Shown: positions 8,514-17,340, counted from the stretch's first letter. The stretch: DNA of 35,825 bases from Candidatus Omnitrophota bacterium (GCA_016783555.1 JADHWH010000015.1:1-35825); one strand, 5' to 3'. The notes: generated by a model from the letters alone, not told the origin. Numbers and translations are program-made.

Positions 8514-11500
8514 ATGTATTTTAAGAGATTAGAGATGTTCGGTTTTAAGTCTTTTGCGGAGAAGACCAAGATTGATTTTGAACGCGGCATCACCGCCGTT
8601 GTAGGTCCAAACGGTTGCGGAAAATCAAATATAGCTGACGGGGTGAAATGGGTTCTCGGCGAACAGTCGGCAAAGTCGCTGCGCGGTTCCAGCATGGAGG
8701 ACGTCATATTTAACGGCTCGGAATATAAAGAGCCGCTCGGCTACGCAGAGGTTTCACTTACCTTATCCAACGAAGGGAAGCTCCTGCCCATAGAGTATGA
8801 CGAGGTAACAATCTCGCGCAGGCTCTACCGTTCAGGTGAGAGCGAATATCTTATAAATAAGAACCCTGTGAGATTGAGAGATGTAAATGAGCTGCTCATG
8901 GGCTCGGGCATGGGTACGAGCGCCTATTCCATGATAGAGCAGGGAAAGATAGATCAGATCTTAAGCGCCAATCCTGAAGACCGCCGTATCGTATTCGAGG
9001 AAGCCAGCGGCATAACGAAATATAAGTCGAAGAAGAAAGAAGCGATAAGGAGGCTGGAGAATACAGAACAGAATCTTCTTAGGGTTGACGATATCATTAA
9101 GGAAGTGGAGCGCCAGATCAGGTCTATTGAGAGGCAGGCCAAAAAGGCCCAGCGCTACAATGAGCTGTTCAATAAGCTGAAAGACCTCGATACGAAACTT
9201 GCCGCATTCAGATATAGAGAGATGAATAATAATAGGGAAACCCTTCAGAAAGAGAAATCCGAAATTAAGAATAAAGAAGAGAGTTTCCATGTAAAGATGG
9301 CTGAATTCAACAAAGAGTTAAACGAGCTTAATGCCAGAGAGGAAGAGTTAGATTCAAAAATATATAGATATCGCTCAGAACACGATGAGACCAATATCAC
9401 GTTACAGAGAAATCAAGACAAGACCTTGCTCAACAGAGAAAGGCTGCAGGAGTTATATAAATACGAATCTGATCAGAAAAGAGAGCTCGATTCCCTTAAC
9501 GCGAGAATGGGCGTTATTACAAAGACAGTGGATGATATGACGGGCAGGCTGACGGTTATCTCTGAAAATACACAATCCAAAGAGGGCATCCTCCTGGCCA
9601 AGGAGGAGGAATTGGCAGATCTTAAGGAGACAATAGTCGAAAATGAAGAGTCCCTGAGGGTAAACAAGTTCAAAGTGGTAGATATCTTAGCGGTACAATC
9701 GCGCCTGCGAAACGAGATTACCAAGATAACAAGCGACATGCAGAATGTCTCCGCAAGGATCAGGCGTTTAAACACGGAGAAAGAGAATGTGTCGAAAGAA
9801 CTGGCAGGCCTGGATAGTAATCTCTCAGAGGCAAGATTGTCCGTGAATACGACAATCTCTAAAGTTGAGTCGCTGGACAAAGAAAGGATAGCGTTTCAAA
9901 ACAGTTTAAAGAAAGAGAAAGAAGAGTTTGGTTCGCTGGAGGAAGGGATTAATGAGTCTAAGAATCACATCCTTTCTCTCCATTCCAAATCGAATTTTTT
10001 AAAAGACCTCGTTAAGCGTCACGAAGGCTTCACGGGCGGTACGCAGGCGTTTCTAAATAGGCTGTCTAGCGGCGAGCTGAGGCTGGAGGGCGGCTGCGAA
10101 CCGTTGGCGGAACTTCTTGAACCCAAGAGGGGGTATGAGGCACCCTGCGAAGCGGCGCTTATGGAATACCTCCAAATGATCGTTATAGATAGCTGGAATA
10201 CGGCCTTTATAGCGCTTGATTACTTAAAAAAGAATAACCTGGGCAAGGCGAGCTTTATAAGGAATAACGGCGTGGATTCCGTCTTTGAAGTGACAAAGCC
10301 GGATAGCAAATTAGTGCTGGGTAATATCCTGGACTACATGAAAGTCGATTCAAGATACAGAAGCCTCTTTGCGAGACTGCTTAAAAACACATTTTTAGTC
10401 GGTACAGTGGAGGACGGTGTTTCAGTCCTGGAGTCCATGCCCGAAGGAATGAGAAAAAAGATTAAGCTCGTAACCCGAAAGGGCGATATAATTACCGAAG
10501 ATGTTATAACAGGCGGTAGCGGCGGGGAGGACTTTACCACAAGTGTTATAGGGCGCCGCGGCAGGATTAAAGAGACAGAAGAAGAGATTGCGGAGTCCGA
10601 AAAGAATATATTGACCCTGAAGAAAGAATTGCAGAGATGTAAAGACCTTATAGAAGAGGACCAGGCCAGGATAAAGAGAGTAGAAGAAGTCTTACATGCC
10701 GAAGAGATAAAGATGGCTCAAAAGAAATCACAGGAGGCAAACCTTGAGAAGATGCAGAAGAAGGTCAAGGAAGAATTTGACCTTGTGGATTTAGAGATAG
10801 AAGAGTCCATGTTTAAGCAGAATGAGCTTAAGGATAGGGAATCCGAGCAGAAATCCAGGCTGGAAGAGGCAGGCCGCGAAGAGTCAGGTCTGCAGAATAC
10901 GATTATAAATTCACAAAACTTCATAGAAAACGGGACGAAGAAAAAAGAGGAACTTCTCATAGCAATCACACAGATACAGACAGAGCTTACCTCCCTCAAA
11001 AGAGAGGAAGATGAATTTTACAAGAGGGCCGAGCAGCAGAAGACCTACTATGAAGAACAGGTAAGGATTTTAGATGTCAAGAGAGAAGCTATAGAGACAG
11101 CCTCCCGGCGTCAGAAGGAGCTGAAGGACGAGATAGAAAAACTAAAATCCGATACGGAAAATTTAAAAGAACGTAAAGAGATCGTTGACAAAGAGCTTGA
11201 TATGCTCAAGAAAGAGGCAGCCGAGCTGAAGAGGGTTATAGACAAAAAAAGAGAAGAGCTTGATATAAGAAAAGGAAACCTGGATGTCGTGAAGGACAGG
11301 GTCCATAAACTTGACATGGAAGAGGCCCAACTCTCCTTCCAGTTGGAGACCTTGAGGAATAAGATAAATCAGGTATATAAAATAAACCTTGAGGAGATAG
11401 CGCCGAATGCGGAGAAGATAGAAGACAAAGACGCCGTTCAGGGCCAGGTAGACGAATTGAGCCAGGCTGTAGAAAGAATAGGGCCTGTAAATCTGGTGGC

Positions 11501-12101
11501 TATAGACGAACACAAAGAACTCGAAGAGAGACTCTCTTTTCTTAAGCATCAACAAGAGGATCTTGTAAGCGCGAAGGAGTCTTTGCACAAAGCGATAAAG
11601 AAGATAAACCAGACCACAAAGGCTCTTTTTATGGAGACCTTTGCAAGTATCCAGAACGAGTTTAAAAATTACTTTAGATTCTTATTCGGCGGGGGAAAGG
11701 CGGAGATACTTCTCTTGGATGAAAATGACGTTCTAGAAAGCGGCATTGAGATTATAGCAAGGCCGCCGGGAAAGAAACTGCAGACGATATCTCTGCTCTC
11801 GGGCGGAGAGAGGGCCCTGACCGCCATAGCGCTGCTCTTCGCCATATTTAAGACAAAACCGAGTCCTTTCTGTTTTTTGGATGAGATAGACGCGGCATTG
11901 GATGAATCTAATATAGGAAGGTTCAGTAAGGCCCTCCAGGAGTTTGCTGAAAAATCACAATTTATAGTTATTACCCACAGTAAAAAGACCATAGAGATAT
12001 CAGATGTTATGTACGGAATTACTATGGAGCAATCGGGCGTTTCCAGGGTAATATCGGTTAAATTTGCGCAGAAGAAAGAAAAGGAGGCCGTTCCGGCATA
12101 A
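8514..12101 (+). CDS. smc: chromosome segregation protein SMC
   Basis: Structural-maintenance-of-chromosomes ATPase that forms the core of bacterial condensin with ScpA and ScpB (not in this window). Walker A is at residues 31-38 (GPNGCGKS). Two long charged coiled-coil arms flank a hinge around residues 500-680 (GFTGGTQAFL to GGSGGED). The C-terminal head carries the ABC signature LLSGGERAL near 1094 and Walker B FCFLDEIDAAL near 1120, then the H-loop ITHSKKT. Its 1195 aa is the expected full length with no frameshift. It is co-transcribed with the small HTH gene upstream; AGGAAGG about 10 nt upstream of the ATG may be the Shine-Dalgarno. Confidence 0.97.
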   Translation: MYFKRLEMFGFKSFAEKTKIDFERGITAVVGPNGCGKSNIADGVKWVLGEQSAKSLRGSSMEDVIFNGSEYKEPLGYAEVSLTLSNEGKLLPIEYDEVTISRRLYRSGESEYLINKNPVRLRDVNELLMGSGMGTSAYSMIEQGKIDQILSANPEDRRIVFEEASGITKYKSKKKEAIRRLENTEQNLLRVDDIIKEVERQIRSIERQAKKAQRYNELFNKLKDLDTKLAAFRYREMNNNRETLQKEKSEIKNKEESFHVKMAEFNKELNELNAREEELDSKIYRYRSEHDETNITLQRNQDKTLLNRERLQELYKYESDQKRELDSLNARMGVITKTVDDMTGRLTVISENTQSKEGILLAKEEELADLKETIVENEESLRVNKFKVVDILAVQSRLRNEITKITSDMQNVSARIRRLNTEKENVSKELAGLDSNLSEARLSVNTTISKVESLDKERIAFQNSLKKEKEEFGSLEEGINESKNHILSLHSKSNFLKDLVKRHEGFTGGTQAFLNRLSSGELRLEGGCEPLAELLEPKRGYEAPCEAALMEYLQMIVIDSWNTAFIALDYLKKNNLGKASFIRNNGVDSVFEVTKPDSKLVLGNILDYMKVDSRYRSLFARLLKNTFLVGTVEDGVSVLESMPEGMRKKIKLVTRKGDIITEDVITGGSGGEDFTTSVIGRRGRIKETEEEIAESEKNILTLKKELQRCKDLIEEDQARIKRVEEVLHAEEIKMAQKKSQEANLEKMQKKVKEEFDLVDLEIEESMFKQNELKDRESEQKSRLEEAGREESGLQNTIINSQNFIENGTKKKEELLIAITQIQTELTSLKREEDEFYKRAEQQKTYYEEQVRILDVKREAIETASRRQKELKDEIEKLKSDTENLKERKEIVDKELDMLKKEAAELKRVIDKKREELDIRKGNLDVVKDRVHKLDMEEAQLSFQLETLRNKINQVYKINLEEIAPNAEKIEDKDAVQGQVDELSQAVERIGPVNLVAIDEHKELEERLSFLKHQQEDLVSAKESLHKAIKKINQTTKALFMETFASIQNEFKNYFRFLFGGGKAEILLLDENDVLESGIEIIARPPGKKLQTISLLSGGERALTAIALLFAIFKTKPSPFCFLDEIDAALDESNIGRFSKALQEFAEKSQFIVITHSKKTIEISDVMYGITMEQSGVSRVISVKFAQKKEKEAVPA

Positions 12102-12128
12102 GTTTGCCTGACCCAAGCGGGAAGGGAA

Positions 12129-12195
12129 GGGGCGTTCGCATTTTCTTAGTAGATTACTCATATAATATATCAATGCGAGCGTCCCTAATTTTTTC
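12129..12195 (+). terminator. terminator-like hairpin after smc
   Basis: GGGGCGTTCGCATT (12129-12142) can pair with AATGCGAGCGTCCC (12172-12185), with only G-U deviations, across a 29-nt AT-rich loop. TAATTTTTTCTC follows directly. The stem and T-run fit intrinsic termination of the smc message, though the loop is unusually long. Confidence 0.6.
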
Positions 12196-12201
12196 TCTTA
12201 A

Positions 12202-12260
12202 GATCCTTCGCCCTATAGGGCTCAGGATCAAGTCAAATTTTCTGATGAAAATTTGACTTG
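12202..12260. repeat. two abutting hairpins upstream of the riboflavin promoter
   Basis: The first inverted repeat, 12202-12229, has arms GATCCT/AGGATC around the self-complementary core GCCCTATAGGGC. The second, 12229-12260, is a perfect 14-bp stem (CAAGTCAAATTTTC with GAAAATTTGACTTG) and a TGAT loop. The right arm runs into the -35 box of the rib promoter (TTGACA starts at 12258). They may be an operator, part of a double terminator, or a dispersed repeat; the sequence alone does not decide. Confidence 0.55.
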
Positions 12261-12285
12261 ACAGACGGTGATTTTGTATTATAAT
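12258..12285 (+). promoter_or_regulatory. promoter of the riboflavin operon
   Basis: TTGACA (12258-12263) and TATAAT (12280-12285) are both perfect consensus, with a 16-nt spacer. The expected start of transcription, about 12292, coincides with the first bases of the FMN aptamer P1 stem, which supports the assignment. Confidence 0.8.
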
Positions 12286-12292
12286 ATTCTTA

Positions 12293-12474
12293 ATCTTCGG
12301 GGTGAGGCGTAATTCCTCAACCGGTAGTTAACCCAGCCCTTGTACACAAGGGCTGGGTGAAAGCCTACGAACCCTTGAGCGCACACTAAAGTGTGCGCTA
12401 CAGCAGCTAAGAGCTGCTAAGGGTAGATTCGGTGAAATTCCGAGGCCGACCGTATAGTCGGGATGAGAGAAGAT
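12293..12474 (+). ncRNA. FMN riboswitch (RFN element)
   Basis: FMN-sensing aptamer in the leader of the riboflavin operon. Conserved RFN blocks occur in order: CTTCGGGGTGAGGCG, the CTCAACCGG block, GAAAGCCTACGAACCC, GGTAGATTCGGTGAAATTCCGAG, GCCGACCGTATAGTCGGGATG and GAGAGAAGATGG. P1 is ATCTTC (12293-12298) pairing with GAAGAT (12469-12474). Variable helices include CCCAGCCCTTG/CAAGGGCTGGG and AGCGCACAC/GTGTGCGCT. It is followed 22 nt later by an intrinsic terminator, so high FMN should stop transcription of ribBA and the genes after it. Confidence 0.95.
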
Positions 12475-12496
12475 GGTGATATCATGCGAGTTTTTG

Positions 12497-12524
12497 AACC
12501 CCGAAGACAACTTCGGGGTTTTTC
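12497..12524 (+). terminator. riboswitch-controlled intrinsic terminator
   Basis: Perfect 10-bp stem AACCCCGAAG (12497-12506) with CTTCGGGGTT (12511-12520), loop ACAA, then TTTCATTTT. The left arm ACCCCGAAG is also exactly complementary to CTTCGGGGT (12295-12303) at the 5' edge of the aptamer. That offers an alternative antiterminator pairing when P1 is not closed. Confidence 0.85.
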
Positions 12525-12538
12525 ATTTTGAGGTAAAG

Positions 12539-12598
12539 ATATGAACCCCGTTAGACCTCATGAGAGGTCAGCGGGATGAGGAGGTCTAACGGGGTGAA
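12539..12598 (+). repeat. Shine-Dalgarno-masking palindromic repeat, copy 1 (ribBA start)
   Basis: A perfect 15-bp inverted repeat, ACCCCGTTAGACCTC (12545-12559) and GAGGTCTAACGGGGT (12581-12595), with a 21-nt loop. The right arm contains a perfect AGGAGGT (12579-12585) and two bases of the GTG start codon at 12594, so folding would hide the ribosome binding site. A second GAGGTC (12564-12569) inside the loop can form a shorter competing hairpin with GACCTC (12554-12559), leaving the true Shine-Dalgarno free. The same arms recur at 26980-27054. Confidence 0.85.
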
Positions 12599-13793
12599 AT
12601 TTAATACCATTCCAGAGGTTGTAGAAGATATAAAGAAAGGCAAGATAGTCATAGTCGTAGACGACGAAGACCGCGAGAATGAAGGCGACTTTGTCATGGC
12701 GGGGTCTCTGACTACGCCAGAGTCTATAAACTTTATGGCCAAGTACGGCCGCGGATTGATATGTGTCCCTATGGAAGAAGAGATTCTCGACAGGCTTAAT
12801 CTATATCCAATGGTATCAACCCCGCCCGACCCCTACAAAACCGCATGGATGATTTCGGTAGATTCAAAGCGCGGTATAACCACGGGCATCTCCGCTTATG
12901 ACCGCTCATTTACCATTAAGAGACTCTCCGACAGCAACGCAGGACCGGATGAATTCATAAAACCCGGCCATATCTTCCCGCTCAAATCGCGCCAAGGCGG
13001 CGCATTAGTAAGGACAGGCCATACCGAAGCATGCGTTGATTTCTTGAGGCTGGCAGGATTATACCCCGTAGGAGTTATATGCGAGATTATGAACGAAGAC
13101 GGGACCATGGCCAGGGTGCCCAGGCTCTTCGAGATCGCCAAAGAGTTTAACCTTAAAATCTGCACCATCGCGGATTTGATCAGGCATAGAAGGAGATCCG
13201 ACAAACTAATAAAGAAGGTCGCAGAGACTTCACTCCCGACAGAATACGGAAGCTTCAGGTTGATCGTATATGAATCAGTTGTTGACAAACAACATCACCT
13301 GGCCTTAATAAAAGGAGATTTAACCCAAGAGGATACACTCGTCAGGGTTCATTCTCAATGTCTTACCGGAGATGTTTTCGGCTCGCAGAGATGCGACTGC
13401 GGAAGACAGCTTAAGGACACCATGGCTATAATCGAAAGAGAAAAAAGAGGCGTCATACTTTATATGAGACAGGAGGGCCGCGGTATCGGCCTTGTAAATA
13501 AACTAAAGGCCTATGAGCTTCAGGATAACGGCCTTGATACGGTAGAGGCGAATCTGGCATTGGGATTCCAGCCGGATCTCAGGGATTACGGGATAGGCGC
13601 GCAGATATTGGTGGATTTAGGCCTAAAGAATATAAGGCTCCTTACCAATAATCCGCAGAAGATCGTAGGGCTTGAAGGATACGGCCTGGATATCAAGGAG
13701 AGGCTGCCGCTTGAGGCTAAACCGACAAGCGAATGCAGAGGTTATCTTAAGATTAAGAAAGAAAAATTAGGCCACAAGTTGAGTAAGGTATAA
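12594..13793 (+). CDS. ribBA: bifunctional 3,4-dihydroxy-2-butanone 4-phosphate synthase / GTP cyclohydrolase II
   Basis: Supplies both precursors of riboflavin: residues 1-200 make dihydroxybutanone phosphate from ribulose 5-phosphate, and residues 205-399 open GTP. RibB motifs are [32 protein letters not shown] and [10 protein letters not shown]. RibA motifs are [19 protein letters not shown] (three zinc cysteines) and [11 protein letters not shown]. The GTG at 12594 is preferred over the ATG at 12576 listed in the ORF track, because a perfect AGGAGGT lies 8 nt before the GTG while the ATG overlaps that site and sits in a hairpin loop. With this start it is 399 aa, normal for RibBA. Controlled by the FMN riboswitch upstream and probably by the palindrome. 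Confidence 0.96.
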   Translation: MKFNTIPEVVEDIKKGKIVIVVDDEDRENEGDFVMAGSLTTPESINFMAKYGRGLICVPMEEEILDRLNLYPMVSTPPDPYKTAWMISVDSKRGITTGISAYDRSFTIKRLSDSNAGPDEFIKPGHIFPLKSRQGGALVRTGHTEACVDFLRLAGLYPVGVICEIMNEDGTMARVPRLFEIAKEFNLKICTIADLIRHRRRSDKLIKKVAETSLPTEYGSFRLIVYESVVDKQHHLALIKGDLTQEDTLVRVHSQCLTGDVFGSQRCDCGRQLKDTMAIIEREKRGVILYMRQEGRGIGLVNKLKAYELQDNGLDTVEANLALGFQPDLRDYGIGAQILVDLGLKNIRLLTNNPQKIVGLEGYGLDIKERLPLEAKPTSECRGYLKIKKEKLGHKLSKV

Positions 13794-13811
13794 AAGATGA
13801 GGAGGTGCAAG

Positions 13812-14276
13812 ATGGGAAAGACGTTTAAGGGCAATATGACGGCAAAGGGAAAGAAGTTCGGAGTAGTTGTGTCGCGGTTTAACGAGTTTATTTCATCGAG
13901 GCTTCTTGAAGGCTCCTTGGACACTTTGGTAAGACAGGGCGCCGACGAGAAGAATATCGATATTGCATGGACGCCAGGTTCGTTTGAGATACCCTATATA
14001 GCAAAGCGTATGGCAGGTTCGAAGAAGTATGACGCCGTGATCTGTCTCGGTGCAATACTCCGCGGCTCAACGCCTCATTTCGATTATATTGCAAGCGAGG
14101 CTGCCAAAGGGATTGCAAAGGTATCTTTGGATACAAACGTCCCGTGCATATTCGGCGTAATAACCGCCGACACGCTGGAGCAGGCCATAGAGAGGGCCGG
14201 CACAAAAGATGGAAATAAAGGAAGACAGGCGGCATTGACCGCCATAGAGATGGCGAATCTATACGAGGAAATATAA
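13812..14276 (+). CDS. ribH: 6,7-dimethyl-8-ribityllumazine synthase
   Basis: Joins the RibBA and RibD products to give lumazine, the substrate of riboflavin synthase; family members assemble into pentamers or 60-mer shells. [35 protein letters not shown] (with the catalytic histidine) and the phosphate-site region [11 protein letters not shown] are all present. The start is set at ATG 13812 because AGGAGGT (13800-13806) lies 5 nt upstream; the ORF-track ATG at 13797 overlaps that site. This gives 154 aa, the family standard. It sits 18 nt after ribBA and abuts nusB. Confidence 0.95.
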   Translation: MGKTFKGNMTAKGKKFGVVVSRFNEFISSRLLEGSLDTLVRQGADEKNIDIAWTPGSFEIPYIAKRMAGSKKYDAVICLGAILRGSTPHFDYIASEAAKGIAKVSLDTNVPCIFGVITADTLEQAIERAGTKDGNKGRQAALTAIEMANLYEEI

Positions 14277-14702
14277 ATGCGGAAACGGACAAAGGCGCGG
14301 GAGTGCGCGCTGCAGGTACTCTACCAGATAGATATTACGCGTAAGGAATGCGACTACTGCCTCAAGGATTTCTGGCAGGCAAAGACTGAGGCGGACGATT
14401 CCATAAGAGAATTTGCGAGTCAGCTTGTAAAAGGGGTGGTAGATAATCAAAAGAAGATCGATGGCGTAATAAGCGGTTACGCCACTAACTGGAATATAGA
14501 CAGGATGGCTGTGGTCGACAGAAATATACTGCGCCTGGCCTCTTTCGAGCTGCTTTTTCTAAAAGATATACCGCCTAAGGTGAGCATAAATGAGGCCGTC
14601 GACATAGCAAAGAAATACGGGGACAAAGACTCCGGCAAGTTTGTAAACGGCATTTTAGACAAGATAGCAAAGGAGGAAGTTGTTGCGCAAAAGAAAGATT
14701 GA
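14277..14702 (+). CDS. nusB: transcription antitermination factor NusB
   Basis: Small helical protein that binds boxA RNA with NusE(S10) in rRNA antitermination. [34 protein letters not shown] and [32 protein letters not shown] are the hallmark segments; 141 aa is normal. It starts directly after the ribH stop. The ribH-nusB pair is widespread in bacteria, so its place in the rib operon is conserved gene order, and rRNA antitermination probably shares the FMN-sensitive transcript. Its 3' end overlaps the PHP gene by 20 nt. Confidence 0.95.
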   Translation: MRKRTKARECALQVLYQIDITRKECDYCLKDFWQAKTEADDSIREFASQLVKGVVDNQKKIDGVISGYATNWNIDRMAVVDRNILRLASFELLFLKDIPPKVSINEAVDIAKKYGDKDSGKFVNGILDKIAKEEVVAQKKD

Positions 14703-15528
14703 CCTGCACGTTCACACGTATTATTCCGATGGGACATTTTCTCCGGAGAAGGTAATCAGCGAAGCCAAGAAGAGAGGTTTGTCCGCGGTAGCTATATGCG
14801 ACCATGACTGCGTGGAGGGCATCGAAGAGGCCAAGAAAGCCGGCGCCAAACACGGAGTCGAGGTTATACCCGGCGTAGAAGTTACATGTGAAAAGGACGG
14901 CTTAGAGATACATATGCTGGGCTATTTTATCGATATAGAATCAAGGCCTATCATCGATTTGATAACGGTTTTAAGGGATAAGCGCATAAAACGTATATAT
15001 GATATGGTGGATAGATTAAAAAATTATAATGTCAATATATCGCCGCATAAAGTCTTTGCGCTAAGCCCGAAAGGGGCCGTGAGCAGGATGCACCTGGCCA
15101 GCGCGATTTACAATGAAGGCTTTGTCTCGAGCATAAAGGAGGCGTTTGCTAAGTATATAGGCGATAAGGCGCCCTGTTATGTGAGCAGATTCGAAGTATC
15201 TCCGGAATCAGCTATAGATGCCATACTAAAGTCTAAAGGCGTTCCCGTATATGCGCACCCAAATGTAATGGGAAGAGACGACCTTATTCCAGGTTTTGCG
15301 AAGGCGGGACTCCGCGGAATTGAGGTATACCATTCGGAACACAATAGGTGGACAGAAGAGCATTATCTGAATGTGGCCCATAAGTTCGGACTTTTGGTTA
15401 CCGGCGGGTCCGATTGTCATGGTGCCGGTAAAGGGAGGATCCTTATGGGCGGCGTTACTATGCCGTATTCAACCTTGGAAGATTTAAAGAGAGAGGCGGA
15501 GGATGTAAGAAAAAACCAAGATGCATAA
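14683..15528 (+). CDS. PHP-domain metal-dependent phosphoesterase (RNase AM / YciV-like)
   Basis: The polymerase-and-histidinol-phosphatase fold is shown by [41 protein letters not shown] and GGSDCHG, which supply the metal-binding histidines and aspartates. Length (281 aa) and motif order match the TrpH/YciV group, whose characterised members are 5'-3' exonucleases trimming rRNA 5' ends or nucleotide 3',5'-bisphosphate phosphatases. Which activity applies here cannot be told. The start is a TTG at 14683, 6 nt after AGGAGG (14671-14676); the TTG at 14680 is too close to that site. It lies between nusB and ribD and overlaps both, so it is in the FMN-controlled transcript. Confidence 0.85.
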   Translation: MRKRKIDLHVHTYYSDGTFSPEKVISEAKKRGLSAVAICDHDCVEGIEEAKKAGAKHGVEVIPGVEVTCEKDGLEIHMLGYFIDIESRPIIDLITVLRDKRIKRIYDMVDRLKNYNVNISPHKVFALSPKGAVSRMHLASAIYNEGFVSSIKEAFAKYIGDKAPCYVSRFEVSPESAIDAILKSKGVPVYAHPNVMGRDDLIPGFAKAGLRGIEVYHSEHNRWTEEHYLNVAHKFGLLVTGGSDCHGAGKGRILMGGVTMPYSTLEDLKREAEDVRKNQDA

Positions 15529-16609
15529 TGATGACTATTTTATGAAGATGGCGTTGGCGCTTGCTAAAAAGGGAAGAGGCAGGACAAGTCCGAACCCGAT
15601 GGTAGGCGCTGTTTTAGTTAAAGGCGGGAAGGTGCTCTCCAAGGGTTACCACAGAGGATTCGGACTTCCGCACGCCGAGGTTGAGGTCTTAAATAGAGCG
15701 GGAAGAGAGGCGCAGGGCGCTACCCTTTATGTGAATATGGAGCCTTGCGGCCACTTCGGAAAGACACCCCCCTGCACAGAGAGGATAATAAAAGAGGGCG
15801 TAAGAAGAGTCGTTGTAGGGATGCGCGACCCCAACCCCATCAATTACGGAAAGGGTATTAAGAGATTGCGGCGAAGCGGCATAGAGGTAGACTGCGGTGT
15901 GCTTAAGAGAGAATCGAAAATGCTGAACCGCGCATTTACGGCTTTTATTACAAAGAAGAGGCCGTATGTTACGGTAAAAGTTGCCCAAAGTCTCGACGGA
16001 AAGATTGCAACGTCCGCGGGCTGTTCTAAGTGGATAACAAATGAGATATCGAGGCGGTTTGTGCATAGGTTAAGAAGCGGCGCAGACGCCGTCTTAGTGG
16101 GCGTCAACACGATAATAAAAGATGACCCTCTTTTAAATGCGCGGATAAAGAATCTTAAGAAACAGCCGCTTAGGATAGTTCTCGATAGCAGGCTTATAAC
16201 ACCCAAAGGCAGCAAGGTTATAAAAGATAGATCTCCTCAGACGATTATCGCCACGACAGACAAGGCGTTTAATAAAAATAGAGATAAGTTTAAAAGGGAG
16301 GGTGTAGATGTAGTCTCTTTTAAAGAGAAGAAAGGTGCCGTTTGTCTTAAGTCATTATTAAGATATCTTGCGCACAGAGGAGTCTCACACCTTCTGGTAG
16401 AGGGCGGCGGCACTGCAATCGCAAATTTCCTAAAGGATAAGCTTGTGGATGAGATCTTTATCTTTATCGCGCCTAAGATAATAGGCGGCAGGGATGCGAT
16501 TACTTCAGTAGAAGGCGAGGGCGTGAAATCTTTAAAGGACGCTCTTAAACTGAGAGATGTCAAGATAAAGAGATTTGGTGAGGATATCCTGATTCGAGGC
16601 CATGTTTAG
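15521..16609 (+). CDS. ribD: bifunctional diaminohydroxyphosphoribosylaminopyrimidine deaminase / reductase
   Basis: Catalyses the two steps after GTP ring opening. Residues 1-145 are a cytidine-deaminase-like zinc domain: HAEVEVLN and [11 protein letters not shown] hold the catalytic glutamate and zinc ligands. Residues 147-362 are the NADPH-dependent reductase: [35 protein letters not shown] and [13 protein letters not shown]. Its 362 aa is complete. The ATG overlaps the PHP stop by 8 nt, and its own stop overlaps ribE by 8 nt. The phosphatase needed between RibD and RibH is not identifiable here, as is usual for this pathway. Confidence 0.96.
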   Translation: MHNDDYFMKMALALAKKGRGRTSPNPMVGAVLVKGGKVLSKGYHRGFGLPHAEVEVLNRAGREAQGATLYVNMEPCGHFGKTPPCTERIIKEGVRRVVVGMRDPNPINYGKGIKRLRRSGIEVDCGVLKRESKMLNRAFTAFITKKRPYVTVKVAQSLDGKIATSAGCSKWITNEISRRFVHRLRSGADAVLVGVNTIIKDDPLLNARIKNLKKQPLRIVLDSRLITPKGSKVIKDRSPQTIIATTDKAFNKNRDKFKREGVDVVSFKEKKGAVCLKSLLRYLAHRGVSHLLVEGGGTAIANFLKDKLVDEIFIFIAPKIIGGRDAITSVEGEGVKSLKDALKLRDVKIKRFGEDILIRGHV

Positions 16610-17243
16610 CGGAATAATTAAAGAGATAGGCGTCATTGAGGAGATAAGACCTAAAGCGCATAGCCGTCTTATGTCAATAAAGCAGGCAGGGATTTCCAAA
16701 GACGCAAAGGTCGGTGATTCTATTTCTGTGGACGGCGTCTGTCTCACGGTAGCCGATAAAAAGGGTGAAGTTCTGCGCTTCGATGTGATAAAAAAGAGTC
16801 TTGAAAAGTGTACACTCGGCGGCGCTAAAGAGAGAGAAAGGGTAAATCTTGAGCCTTCTCTGAGTCTAAATGAAGGCATAAGCGGCCATCTTGTAAGCGG
16901 CCATATTGATGAAGTGGGAAGGATAAGGAGAGTAGCAAGGCAGGGCAGAGACATTATGCAGATAATGATAGCGATAGACGGGTCAAAAAGCTCTCTCTTG
17001 GTCAAGAAGGGGTCTGTAGCGGTAAACGGAATAAGCCTGACGGTAAATGATATCGGCAAAGATTTCTTTATAGTGGATATCATACCCCATACTTACAAAG
17101 CGACGACGATGTATCTTAAAAGAATAGGCGATAATGTCAATATCGAATACGATATATTGGCAAAGTACGCATTAAAGGGCCTTTCCAGGGTAACCCCAGA
17201 TACCTTCAGCGCGGATTTTTTAAAAGAGCACGGGTTTATATGA
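16602..17243 (+). CDS. ribE: riboflavin synthase alpha chain
   Basis: Dismutates two lumazine molecules to riboflavin plus a pyrimidine that returns to RibH. It shows the internal duplication of two lumazine-binding barrels: [10 protein letters not shown] with VGDSISVDGVCLTV in the first, and GHLVSGHIDEVG with VKKGSVAVNGISLTV in the second. The C-terminal part is DIIPHTYKATTM, then NVNIEYDILAKY. Its 213 aa is normal. It is the last gene of the riboflavin operon and completes a ribBA-ribH-ribD-ribE set. Named ribC in some systems. Confidence 0.96.
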   Translation: MFSGIIKEIGVIEEIRPKAHSRLMSIKQAGISKDAKVGDSISVDGVCLTVADKKGEVLRFDVIKKSLEKCTLGGAKERERVNLEPSLSLNEGISGHLVSGHIDEVGRIRRVARQGRDIMQIMIAIDGSKSSLLVKKGSVAVNGISLTVNDIGKDFFIVDIIPHTYKATTMYLKRIGDNVNIEYDILAKYALKGLSRVTPDTFSADFLKEHGFI

Positions 17244-17264
17244 TTTTACAATTTTGTAACAGGG

Positions 17265-17293
17265 TTGACATTGCTATGGGTATATGTTATACT
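17265..17293 (+). promoter_or_regulatory. promoter of the secreted-protein pair
   Basis: TTGACA (17265-17270) and TATACT (17288-17293) with a 17-nt spacer; predicted start near 17300, about 40 nt before the start codon. The message carries a strong AAAGGAGG before the ATG at 17341. Confidence 0.75.
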
Positions 17294-17340
17294 TGCTAAT
17301 TGATATTTAAAATAAATAAATATATGAAAGGAGGGATAGA

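Noticed and set aside
12576-12593. ATG at 12576 as the ribBA start
   Set aside because: It overlaps the perfect AGGAGGT and lies in the hairpin loop; the GTG at 12594 has ideal spacing, and truB repeats the same geometry.
16532-17083. 183-aa minus-strand ORF over ribE
   Set aside because: Antisense shadow of riboflavin synthase, with no promoter, ribosome binding site or known domain.
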